6,433 nucleotides of DNA from an uncultured Candidatus Saccharibacteria bacterium (GCA_948614045.1 CAPFSK010000018.1:1-6433), one strand, 5' to 3'. Counted from the stretch's first letter, positions 1-4,551 are shown. The notes: generated by a model from the sequence alone, not told the origin. Program-made: numbers and translations.

Positions 1-15
1 CCCCCCCCCCCCCCC
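1..15. repeat. C15 homopolymer at the window edge
   Basis: Fifteen consecutive C residues form the left end. Read outward on the minus strand they are a terminal G run. That is the signature of dark-cycle poly-G tails from two-colour sequencing carried into an assembly, and it coincides with the point where the minus-strand regulator gene would be expected to end. A real G tract in the gene cannot be excluded, but nothing lies beyond it to anchor it. Confidence 0.9.
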
Positions 16-484
16 GATTTGCTTTTTTCCGTCCCTTTATTACGGAATTTATTTCCTCGACACAGCTCAAGATATTTCGCCGGTCATCATCCGTTAGGGT
101 CTCAGTGTAGTTCAGCAGATATTTAAACATCCGCTTCCAATCCCTAAGCTGTTGACCACTACTATCCTTAAAACTTCTCCGAAGCTGCCCAAAGTTCAGA
201 CCAATCCCTTTCGGATTCTTAGGCGCTACCGCCACCGCTCCGAGCGTGTTGTCGTACAACGCGTCATATTCCAGTTGTAGCACCTCCGCCAACTTTCGCT
301 TCGCCTGCGGCGTCCGTGGCACCGTCCGATCCTTCTCATACTCGATAATCGTCCCACGGTCTAACCCTAACAAATTTGCCAGCTTCTCCTGCGTCAATTT
401 CAACTCTCGCCGCTGCCAGCACACTTTCTGCCCAAAAGTCAGCCCTTCTGGCATTTTCGTTGCATTAATAACAATTTCAATCAA
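1..484 (-). CDS. XRE/Cro-type helix-turn-helix regulator, 3' end cut off
   Basis: The frame is open from a TTG at 484-482 to the window edge, 161 codons with no stop. TTG is preferred because AGGAGG (499-494) lies 9 nt upstream. The first in-frame ATG (454-452, MPEGLTFGQK) has no ribosome binding site. With TTG as residue 1, residues about 15-70 form a Cro/C1-like HTH: a TFGQKVCWQRRELKLTQ helix, EKLANLLGL, then the recognition part DRGTIIEYEKDRTVP. This is known family behaviour for sequence-specific DNA binding, usually as a dimer. The C-terminal part, with NFGQLRRSFKD and a charged helical stretch, is not recognised. The last visible residues are glycines coded by the C15 run and probably do not belong to the protein. 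It is divergent from the DUF2726-like gene, so it may control that gene or itself (inference). Confidence 0.8.
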   Translation of the reverse strand, partial: MIEIVINATKMPEGLTFGQKVCWQRRELKLTQEKLANLLGLDRGTIIEYEKDRTVPRTPQAKRKLAEVLQLEYDALYDNTLGAVAVAPKNPKGIGLNFGQLRRSFKDSSGQQLRDWKRMFKYLLNYTETLTDDDRRNILSCVEEINSVIKGRKKANRGGGG

Positions 485-513
485 TATCAGCCACCTCCTA
501 ATATAAGTATCCA

Positions 514-535
514 GCAGCATCTTATCAGATGTTGC
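514..535 (-). promoter_or_regulatory. inverted repeat in the leader of the HTH gene
   Basis: The arms GCAGCATCT (514-522) and AGATGTTGC (527-535) pair over 9 positions with one mismatch around the loop TATC. The repeat lies between the predicted start of transcription (about 583) and the ribosome binding site of the HTH gene. It could be an RNA hairpin in the roughly 100-nt leader or a dyad operator for the regulator itself. It has no U run, so it is not a terminator. Confidence 0.4.
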
Positions 536-589
536 CTTATTTTCAGCAAATCGTCACTTCACACTCTCAAAGTACTCCCGAATACCATA

Positions 590-618
590 ATTTTAGCATA
601 TTTCTCCATAAAAATCAA
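590..618 (-). promoter_or_regulatory. sigma-70 type promoter of the HTH gene
   Basis: TTGATT (618-613), a 17-bp spacer and TAAAAT (595-590), with TG one base upstream of the -10 hexamer. The predicted start is near 583, leaving a leader of about 100 nt before the TTG start. The same hexamer pair drives the tRNA operon in this window. Confidence 0.7.
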
Positions 619-665
619 CCCGCTTCAGTCCTTACGCCCCACAACGCACATCCACGAGGTGAAGA

Positions 666-694
666 TTGACTTTTTACGCTATCTGTGCTATAAT
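666..694 (+). promoter_or_regulatory. strong sigma-70 promoter of the DUF2726-like gene
   Basis: TTGACT (666-671), a 17-bp spacer and a perfect TATAAT (689-694), again with an extended -10 TG. The predicted start is near 701, about 20 nt before the gene, so the leader is very short. It faces away from the HTH gene promoter. Only 47 bp separate the two -35 boxes, a normal arrangement for shared control. Confidence 0.85.
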
Positions 695-719
695 GGAAGT
701 ACAGGGTGGCTAATTTTAT

Positions 720-1280
720 TTGACTATGGACACAATTTTTATCACCATTGCCGGTGTGGCCACCGCCACTTTTCTCGTACTGTCGATTTTTGTCATGGTT
801 TCCTCCCAGCGCCGCCGCCGCGACGCGATTGATCGCTTCCATTACCGCCCCCGAAAACAACTCATGGTCGGCAGCCAAAAACACTGTTTTCAGCTCTTAA
901 ACGACATTTTCGGCCAGCGGTTTTACATCATCCCCGACGTCAGCCTCTCCGCTCTCTTGAGCCACAAAGTCGGCAGCCAAAACCGCCACGAAGCCTACAG
1001 TTTTATCGAAAATAAGACTGTTGACTTCGTGTTTTGCAACAAACGCACTCTCCGCCCCGTCTGCGCCGTCAAGCTCGACGACGGCACCAAATCCAGCAAC
1101 GACATCGGTAGCGACCCCAAGGATATGGAAAAATTCTTCCGCAGCGCCCGCCTCCCCTTCGTCCGCATCGAAAAACCCGCCAAACTCGACCGCCAAACCA
1201 TCATCGAGGAGTTCTCCCGGGTCATCTACGAAACCAGCATCCTCGACCCCAAGAAATCACGAAAATCCACCAAAAAATAA
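720..1280 (+). CDS. membrane-anchored DUF2726-like protein (nuclease-fold type)
   Basis: 186 residues, from TTG at 720; an ATG two codons later (726) is the alternative. An AGGGTGG at 703-709 is about 10 nt from the TTG and 16 nt from the ATG, which favours TTG. Residues about 5-28 form one transmembrane helix, followed by RRRR, predicting a cytoplasmic C-terminal domain. That domain carries the marks of DUF2726: a helical start (KHCFQLLNDIFGQRFYIIPDVSLSALL), then TVDFVFCNKRTLRPVCAVKLDD, a DPKDMEKFF helix and LPFVRIEKP. The family is thought to have a restriction-endonuclease-like fold and is found fused to helicase, topoisomerase or zinc-ribbon parts. From memory, members usually read ELDD and then H in the central strand; here it is KLDD and K, so catalysis is doubtful. 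The C-terminus is very basic (KKSRKSTKK). Function is unknown. Confidence 0.75.
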   Translation: MTMDTIFITIAGVATATFLVLSIFVMVSSQRRRRDAIDRFHYRPRKQLMVGSQKHCFQLLNDIFGQRFYIIPDVSLSALLSHKVGSQNRHEAYSFIENKTVDFVFCNKRTLRPVCAVKLDDGTKSSNDIGSDPKDMEKFFRSARLPFVRIEKPAKLDRQTIIEEFSRVIYETSILDPKKSRKSTKK

Positions 1281-1314
1281 CCCTCACTAGTGGCATAAAC
1301 ACCTCAACCCTACA

Positions 1315-1342
1315 AAAAATAGCGCCCCACCGCGCTATTTTT
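1315..1342. terminator. bidirectional intrinsic terminator between converging genes
   Basis: AAAAATAGCGC and GCGCTATTTTT form a perfect 11-bp stem around CCCACC. The A/T-rich flanks give a U run in both directions, so the element can end the DUF2726-like transcript (+) and rpsA (-), whose stop codon is 10 bp away. Confidence 0.9.
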
Positions 1343-1352
1343 GCCTAATATA

Positions 1353-2414
1353 TTACCCGATAGTCAGGCTAATCTTCCGACCATCCCGATCAACATCCAA
1401 GATTCGGAACTTCTTCCGTTCATTTAGGGTAAAGACCTTCTCTGGGTCAGCATCGTTCCCGTCCCCAAGCTCAGAGACATGCACCAATGCTTCAACCGCT
1501 GGCGAAATCTGCACAAACGCACCAAACGGCGTAATCCGCGTAATCGTGCCTTCGACTTCATCGCCACGCTTCAAGCCTTCAACCTCGGACAACCACGGAT
1601 CCTCAGTCAACTGCTTCATCGACAGAGACAAACGCTCCTTATCAATCGCAATAATCTTAGCTTCGACCGTCTCACCAACCTTGACGTAATCTGCCGGATT
1701 ATTTACGCGTTCCCAAGAAATCTCAGAAATATGGATCAAACCTTCAACCCCGTCCACGTTCACGAACGCACCGAAGTCCACCACACCCGTCACAACGCCT
1801 TTCACGACATCGCCAACATTCAACTCCGCAAACCGCTCCGCAAGACCATCTTTCACGGCCTCCTTCTCAGAGAAAATTAGCTTATTGTCCTTACGATTCG
1901 CATCCAAAATCCGCACCTTCATCGGCTGGCCAACCAAAGAATTCAACCTCTGCAAGATTTCATCCTTGTCAGCACTACCAACTCGCGGATAATGCTCCGC
2001 CGACAACTGTGACACCGGCAAAAATCCACGAATTCCCTCGTACTCTGCCAACAAACCACCTCGGTTCGCATCAAATGGCGTCACCTCAATCACTTCACCA
2101 GCATCCAGACGTTCCTGAATCTCGTCCCAACCTTTTTCTTTCGCAGCCTTACGTAATGACAACAAAATACTGCCATCACCCATCTCCGACTCAATCACTG
2201 AAGCCGAGACCTCATCCCCAATATTTAAGTTGCGAGCAAAGCTCACCTCTCTCCGAGGAACAACTCCTACCCCGCGCGCACCGAGATCAATCAAAATCTC
2301 ATGCTTCTTAATCGACAGGACTTTACCCGTCACCGTCTCCCCCACAATCGCCCGCTTCACGCTATCATCCGCGCCCGCCAGCAATTCATCCATTGTTAGT
2401 TTGGCTTTTGCCAT
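1353..2414 (-). CDS. rpsA: 30S ribosomal protein S1, four S1 domains
   Basis: 353 residues beginning MAKAKLTMDELL. The frame stays open upstream to a TTG at 2450, but that start lies in one arm of the leader hairpin and adds an unlikely run of isoleucines. ATG 2414 has GAAAGGA (2435-2429) 14 nt upstream, rather far. Four OB-fold S1 motifs are visible at about residues 25-90, 106-184, 200-268 and 283-352. Domain 3 (VVDFGAFVNVDGVEGLIHISEISW) and domain 4 (ITPFGAFVQISPAVEALVHVSEL) are the most canonical. Domain 2 is the divergent type (GIRGFLPVSQLS), as in ribosome-anchoring domains. S1 binds mRNA on the 30S platform and helps initiation. E. coli S1 has six domains; forms with about four are normal in Gram-positive and CPR bacteria. 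It is a single-gene transcript with its own promoter and terminator. Confidence 0.95.
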   Translation of the reverse strand: MAKAKLTMDELLAGADDSVKRAIVGETVTGKVLSIKKHEILIDLGARGVGVVPRREVSFARNLNIGDEVSASVIESEMGDGSILLSLRKAAKEKGWDEIQERLDAGEVIEVTPFDANRGGLLAEYEGIRGFLPVSQLSAEHYPRVGSADKDEILQRLNSLVGQPMKVRILDANRKDNKLIFSEKEAVKDGLAERFAELNVGDVVKGVVTGVVDFGAFVNVDGVEGLIHISEISWERVNNPADYVKVGETVEAKIIAIDKERLSLSMKQLTEDPWLSEVEGLKRGDEVEGTITRITPFGAFVQISPAVEALVHVSELGDGNDADPEKVFTLNERKKFRILDVDRDGRKISLTIG

Positions 2415-2436
2415 AATTATTATAATTATCCTTTCT

Positions 2437-2472
2437 TCAGGTTCGTTCAAAAACCTCGACCAAGGCAGCCAT
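2437..2472 (-). CDS. possible 11-codon leader peptide upstream of rpsA
   Basis: ATG at 2472-2470 opens MAALVEVFERT, ending in TGA at 2439-2437, just before the rpsA ribosome binding site. An AAGGA 11 nt upstream of the ATG could serve as ribosome binding site, and the ATG falls in the apical loop of the leader hairpin. Translating it would unwind the 3' arm. This short frame may be chance; only its position makes it worth listing. Confidence 0.2.
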   Translation of the reverse strand: MAALVEVFERT

Positions 2473-2497
2473 CCCTCTCGAAATCCTTGAACGAACC
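2440..2497 (-). promoter_or_regulatory. long leader hairpin of rpsA, candidate autoregulatory element
   Basis: The arms GGTTCGTTCAA and TTGAACGAACC (2497-2487 and 2450-2440) pair perfectly over 11 bp. The next 9 positions on each side (GGAUUUCGA with UCGAGGUUU) also pair throughout when G-U pairs are allowed, giving about 20 bp around an 18-nt loop. The structure starts about 9 nt after the predicted transcription start and ends 4 nt before the GAAAGGA of rpsA. It has no U run. Placement beside the ribosome binding site suggests control of S1 translation. E. coli rpsA is autoregulated through leader hairpins, but no sequence similarity is claimed. Confidence 0.65.
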
Positions 2498-2512
2498 CAA
2501 AATCTATCTACC

Positions 2513-2541
2513 ATTATAACAAACTCTACTCTGTTTGTCTA
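2513..2541 (-). promoter_or_regulatory. promoter of rpsA
   Basis: TAGACA (2541-2536; one mismatch to TTGACA), a 17-bp spacer and a perfect TATAAT (2518-2513). The predicted start near 2506 gives a leader of about 92 nt. It lies just after the stop codon of the upstream metallopeptidase-like gene; no terminator is visible between the two, so read-through is possible. Confidence 0.8.
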
Positions 2542-2569
2542 CCATTTTGCCTCAATCACGTTTCCCCGC

Positions 2570-3058
2570 CTACCCCTCACACCCCGGACAATGATACTGC
2601 CCATCTTTCGTCTGATAGCGCGTCAATCCACATTCCGGGCACTTCGACTTCTGGTGCAACCATTCTCGATAGGTATCTAATTCCTCTTCTGCATATTCCG
2701 CATCATAAACTACCCCATATCTCGAGCACAGACCCTTCGCCTTTTCCCACGCCTCTCTCTCCATTTTTAACCTTTCCGGGTCAGTTGCATAAAATTTGTG
2801 TTCAGAAATTGCATGCCCTAACTCATGCAACACCGAAAGTTTATATTTTTCAGGCATTTCCAAAAAATCCTCCGCTGGCCCCAAAATAATTGTTCGCGGC
2901 GGCCGAAAAGTAAACCGCTTACCATTAAAAAACTTATACTGTGAAAAATCTTTCTTCAAAGTGCATACAAAATTATCCAACTCCACCAAGCCACTATCTG
3001 AACCTCCAACCATACCTATATTATAGCGCGCCACGCCCAAAACTCCTATCACAAGCAT
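2570..3058 (-). CDS. small HELGH metallopeptidase-like protein with C-terminal zinc ribbon
   Basis: Up to 162 residues (numbered from ATG 3058). HELGH (residues 78-82) is the zinc-binding HExxH of gluzincin-type peptidases. EREAW about 20 residues later offers a Glu (about 102) as third ligand, as in ImmA/IrrE-like proteins. The tail has C140-x2-C143 and C157-x2-C160 (CPEC...CPGC), a rubredoxin-like zinc ribbon. No signal peptide is convincing, so it is probably cytoplasmic. ImmA-like or SprT-like roles (regulator cleavage, DNA-protein crosslink repair) are possible, but the exact family is not recognised. The start is uncertain: ATG 3058 has no good ribosome binding site, and a TATAAT lies inside the first codons. 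ATG 3013, or a TTG/GTG at residues 24-25 behind GGAGGT, may be the true start. The stop is TAG. Confidence 0.8.
   Translation of the reverse strand: MLVIGVLGVARYNIGMVGGSDSGLVELDNFVCTLKKDFSQYKFFNGKRFTFRPPRTIILGPAEDFLEMPEKYKLSVLHELGHAISEHKFYATDPERLKMEREAWEKAKGLCSRYGVVYDAEYAEEELDTYREWLHQKSKCPECGLTRYQTKDGQYHCPGCEG
3020..3025 (-). promoter_or_regulatory. -10 box inside the 5' end of the metallopeptidase-like frame
   Basis: TATAAT at 3025-3020 would start transcription at about 3013, exactly the A of an in-frame ATG, so leaderless translation is possible. No clear -35 lies 16-18 bp upstream. A similar string (TATAAT, then ATAGGT, then ATG) stands before the TrmH-family gene. Confidence 0.4.
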
Positions 3059-3088
3059 TTTATCTAACGTCGCAAAATATCAACCCGC

Positions 3089-3123
3089 AAAAAACTGCCC
3101 CAGATTCAAACTCTGAGGCAGTT
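3089..3123 (-). terminator. intrinsic terminator of the KGG gene
   Basis: AACTGCC and GGCAGTT, extended by CAGA/TCTG with one mismatch, form a stem of about 12 positions around a 7-nt loop. On the minus strand six T residues (3094-3089) follow. It begins about 20 nt past the stop codon of the KGG gene and separates that gene from the metallopeptidase-like gene. Confidence 0.85.
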
Positions 3124-3142
3124 AATTAAAGCTATTTCTAAA

Positions 3143-3346
3143 TTAAGCAGCTTTCTTCGCTGGACCACGACGGGAAATCCGTCCACCCTTCGCACCCGCA
3201 ATACGTGCTAAAGCTGGATTTGCGGCAAAGCCACCAGTATGACCATTCTGACCGCCCTTACGACCGATCTGGGAGTAAAACTCCTTACCATACTTCTCAC
3301 GATTAGTCTGGGCAGCTTTCAAGCCACCGGCTTTCGTTCCTGACAT
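3143..3346 (-). CDS. KGG-repeat small basic protein
   Basis: 67 residues from ATG 3346, chosen because AAGGAG (3359-3354) lies 7 nt upstream; the frame is open a little further but without such a site. The sequence is rich in Gly, Lys and Arg and carries the repeated motif of KGG stress-type proteins (related to E. coli YciG and fungal con-10): KAGGLKAAQTN near residue 5, IGRKGGQNG near 27, then NPALARIAGAKGGRISRRG near 43-61, ending GPAKKAA. No membrane segment or cysteine is present. Charge suggests nucleic-acid binding, but the family's biochemical role is not established. Proteins ending in this NPALAR..GAKGGRISRR pattern are common in Saccharibacteria (from memory). A near-consensus promoter and good ribosome binding site predict high expression from a single-gene unit. 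Confidence 0.88.
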   Translation of the reverse strand: MSGTKAGGLKAAQTNREKYGKEFYSQIGRKGGQNGHTGGFAANPALARIAGAKGGRISRRGPAKKAA

Positions 3347-3436
3347 GCTTTTTCTCCTTTTGCCCACCAATTAACTATTATCTAACCACCCTTTTCTCAT
3401 CATGCTTAGACACCATGATTTCTGGATGTTACTATC

Positions 3437-3465
3437 ATTGTAGCATACTGCTTTAGTTTTGTCAA
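3437..3465 (-). promoter_or_regulatory. near-consensus promoter of the KGG gene
   Basis: A perfect TTGACA (3465-3460), exactly 17 bp, then TACAAT (3442-3437) with an extended -10 TG. The predicted start near 3430 leaves a leader of about 84 nt. It is the closest to consensus at -35 in the window. Confidence 0.88.
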
Positions 3466-3620
3466 TATGTTTTTGCTAAAAATATGTCATAATCTACATA
3501 TCACCCCTATAAAAATCCCTAAAATTCCCCTCTTGTTTTATTTCAAAAATCTGTTTTTATCACATTTTTCAAGCCGAACACATTTCCTAGACTTTTCCGC
3601 ATCCCTGTGGAAAATACCGC

Positions 3621-3649
3621 TTGACTTTATGCATATCATGATATAAAAT
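3621..3649 (+). promoter_or_regulatory. promoter of the putative small RNA
   Basis: TTGACT (3621-3626), 17 bp, TAAAAT (3644-3649). The predicted start is about 3656, the first base of the hairpin that follows. Confidence 0.7.
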
Positions 3650-3655
3650 AGATAT

Positions 3656-3738
3656 AACTTTAAGCGAAACTACTGCGAGGTCGCTGAAAGTTCACTGAGC
3701 TATCAAAATCATCCTATATAGGGTGATTTTATTCTTTT
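3656..3738 (+). ncRNA. putative small untranslated RNA, about 83 nt, two hairpins
   Basis: The transcript predicted from the promoter at 3621-3649 begins with AACTTT (3656-3661) and AGCGA (3663-3667). These pair with TCGCT (3681-3685) and AAAGTT (3687-3692) across one A-G mismatch, closing a 13-nt loop. A 12-nt linker (3693-3704) leads to an intrinsic terminator. No start codon or ribosome binding site is seen. Promoter spacing, a hairpin exactly at the start site and a terminator within 90 nt fit a free-standing small RNA. An alternative is a leader or attenuator for the fragment frame at 3748. It resembles no RNA family I can name. Confidence 0.55.
3705..3738 (+). terminator. intrinsic terminator of the putative small RNA
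   Basis: AAAATCATCCT (3705-3715) pairs with AGGGTGATTTT (3720-3730), 11 bp with one T-G pair around an ATAT loop, then ATTCTTTT. The stem is A/T-rich at its base but has the usual T-rich tail. Confidence 0.7.
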
Positions 3739-3747
3739 ATAATATCC

Positions 3748-4020
3748 ATGCAGCTTCATTTCAACACCAATATCCCTACCGGCGCCACCACCATAGTACA
3801 GTTACCATTGGCTTTTGTCCGTAGTGGGTATGTAAACTTAGAATACGGTCGCGTTGGTAACAATGGTAACGAAGCTGCTCTCTGGTCACGTGTATCCATC
3901 TCATCCACTCGTGTTTACATCTTCGACTCAAATCACACAATCGTCTTCCCATCAGGCAGTGACAACTCTCGTTGGTACGGCCTCCCCCTCCGCTGCCGTG
4001 CTTCCTCTTTCCTCCATTAG
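3748..4020 (+). CDS. fragment of a surface-protein domain of the FVRSG...PLRC type
   Basis: 90 codons from ATG 3748 to TAG. The body LAFVRSGYVNLEYGRVGNNGNEAALWSR, then SSTRVYIFDSN, SGSDNSRWYGLPLRC looks like the C-terminal end of the repeated extracellular domain annotated as Fibrobacter succinogenes major paralogous domain, frequent in large Saccharibacteria surface proteins (from memory). Such proteins are normally hundreds of residues long with a signal peptide or membrane anchor; neither is here. The tail after PLRC (RASSFLH) is not typical. No ribosome binding site precedes the ATG; only a TATAAT (3738-3743) without a -35. It is better read as a domain cassette or decayed copy than as a working gene, though a 90-residue product cannot be ruled out. 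Confidence 0.45.
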   Translation: MQLHFNTNIPTGATTIVQLPLAFVRSGYVNLEYGRVGNNGNEAALWSRVSISSTRVYIFDSNHTIVFPSGSDNSRWYGLPLRCRASSFLH

Positions 4021-4223
4021 GCACTACCTGGGTAGAGGCAGCGGAGGGGGAAACCACGCCAACGAAAACCACTACCAGACGGAGAAATATTTGCTGTATT
4101 AAGATTAAGAAAACGTGCGTCAGAACTAGAAATAGCAATAGATGAACGATAGTATCCGTAGTAGCCGAAATTAGCTACAGTGGCATCCGCAATGCTAATA
4201 CTACCGCTACGGACAAAAGCCAA
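3808..4223. repeat. inverted pair of domain cassettes with conserved ends
   Basis: A 17-nt block coding LAFVR (3808-3824) recurs exactly and inverted at 4223-4207. A 15-nt block coding PLRC (3983-3997) recurs exactly and inverted at 4051-4037. Between the blocks the two copies (190 and 187 bp) share protein pattern but little sequence. The copies face each other tail to tail, 39 bp apart. Confidence 0.8.
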
Positions 4224-4292
4224 AAAGTCCGCCACTTCTACGCCTAAGTTATTAACAAACCTTCCTACAGCAATATCCGCAAAACTTAAACT
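4017..4292 (-). pseudogene. second FVRSG...PLRC domain fragment, opposite orientation
   Basis: The frame is open from just after a TGA (4295-4293) to TAA at 4017, with a GTG at 4235 as the only plausible start and no ribosome binding site. The product contains LAFVRSGSISIADATVANFG, then YYGYYRSSIAISSSDARFLN, SGSGFRWRGFPLRCLYPGSA. It matches the neighbouring plus-strand fragment at LAFVRSG, at an aromatic-Arg-Ser segment (YYRSS against LWSRV) and at W-x-G-x-PLRC. The upstream part (SFADIAVGRFVNNLGVEVADF) has no counterpart in the other copy. It lies behind the tRNA terminator, so it has no evident promoter and is probably silent. Confidence 0.55.
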
Positions 4293-4298
4293 TCAGTG

Positions 4299-4336
4299 CA
4301 TAGCAAAAACGCCACAAATGTGGCGTTTTTGCTATG
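4299..4336 (-). terminator. intrinsic terminator of the tRNA operon
   Basis: A perfect 17-bp stem (4299-4315 with 4320-4336) around AAAT, with GCCAC/GTGGC at its top flanked by A5 and T5, so it can work in both directions. Its tRNA-proximal arm overlaps the encoded CCA end of tRNA-Ala by two bases, so processing and termination share sequence. Confidence 0.88.
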
Positions 4337-4411
4337 GTGGAGTAACAGGGATTCAAACCCTGGACCTCTGCCTTGCAAAGGCAGCGCTCTAATCAGCTGA
4401 GCTATTACCCC
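4335..4411 (-). tRNA. tRNA-Ala (anticodon UGC)
   Basis: 77 nt with a full cloverleaf. The acceptor stem GGGGTAA/TTACTCC contains the G3-U70 pair that marks tRNA-Ala for its synthetase. The anticodon arm is CTGCC, loop TTTGCAA, GGCAG; the T arm is CAGGG, loop TTTGAAT, CCCTG. Discriminator A and the 3' CCA are encoded. It lies 25 nt downstream of tRNA-Ile in the same transcript. Confidence 0.97.
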
Positions 4412-4436
4412 TAATATAACATTGTAACGAACCAAC

Positions 4437-4513
4437 TGGTGGGGATATGTGGACTTGAACCACAGACCTCTAAATTATCAGTTTAGCGCTCTAACCAGCT
4501 GAGCTATATCCCC
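4437..4513 (-). tRNA. tRNA-Ile (anticodon GAU)
   Basis: 77 nt with perfect acceptor pairing (GGGGATA/TATCCCC), anticodon arm CTAAA, loop CTGATAA, TTTAG, and T arm TGTGG, loop TTCAAGT, CCACA. Discriminator A and CCA are encoded. It is the first gene of the Ile-Ala pair, an order typical of 16S-23S spacers, but no 23S follows here. Confidence 0.97.
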
Positions 4514-4522
4514 AATGTACTC

Positions 4523-4551
4523 ATTTTACCCCATAATTACGCAAAAATCAA
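4523..4551 (-). promoter_or_regulatory. promoter of the tRNA-Ile/tRNA-Ala operon
   Basis: TTGATT (4551-4546), 17 bp, TAAAAT (4528-4523). The -35 overlaps the stop codon of the deacetylase gene. The predicted start near 4516 is only about 3 nt before the mature tRNA-Ile, leaving almost no 5' precursor. Confidence 0.75.

Larger units (their letters stand above)
3371..3655. other. intergenic region between the KGG gene and the putative small RNA
   Basis: It holds the KGG promoter and its leader (about 84 nt, with a weak 6-bp ATCATG/CATGAT dyad near 3400-3420), then an AT-rich stretch (about 3466-3620) in which no gene, repeat or hairpin is seen, and finally the plus-strand promoter at 3621-3649. 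A single TTTTCCACA (complement of 3606-3614) resembles a DnaA box but stands alone. Confidence 0.7.

Noticed and set aside
1..15. C15 tract as a phase-variation switch in the HTH gene
   Set aside because: It sits at the very edge with nothing beyond, and poly-G read tails explain it more simply; kept only as an alternative.
246..506. Plus-strand open frame of 86 codons
   Set aside because: It is the complement of the HTH regulator gene, which has a recognisable HTH motif, a ribosome binding site and a promoter on the minus strand. The plus frame shows Ser/Cys-rich low-complexity sequence and no such signals.
897..1290. Several open frames on both strands within the DUF2726-like gene
   Set aside because: They lack ribosome binding sites and give Ala/Ser/Pro-rich sequence typical of out-of-frame reading of C-rich codons; the plus-strand DUF2726-like frame accounts for the region.
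3606..3614. DnaA-box-like TTTTCCACA on the minus strand
   Set aside because: Only one copy, with no clustered boxes and no dnaA or dnaN nearby, so a replication origin is not supported.
3738..3743. TATAAT just before the plus-strand domain fragment
   Set aside because: No -35 at 16-18 bp and it lies in the tail of a terminator, so it is not listed as a promoter.
3776..4138. 120-codon minus-strand frame across the cassette region
   Set aside because: It spans the junction of the two inverted cassettes with His/Arg/Val-rich sequence of no recognisable pattern. The FVRSG...PLRC frames on each strand explain the sequence better.
3466..4300. CRISPR array, insertion sequence or prophage in the unusual central region
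   Set aside because: No regularly spaced direct repeats, no transposase or integrase frame and no target-site duplication could be seen.
4180..4392. Plus-strand open frame over the tRNA-Ala gene
   Set aside because: It runs through a perfect terminator stem and the complement of tRNA-Ala, so it is not a gene.
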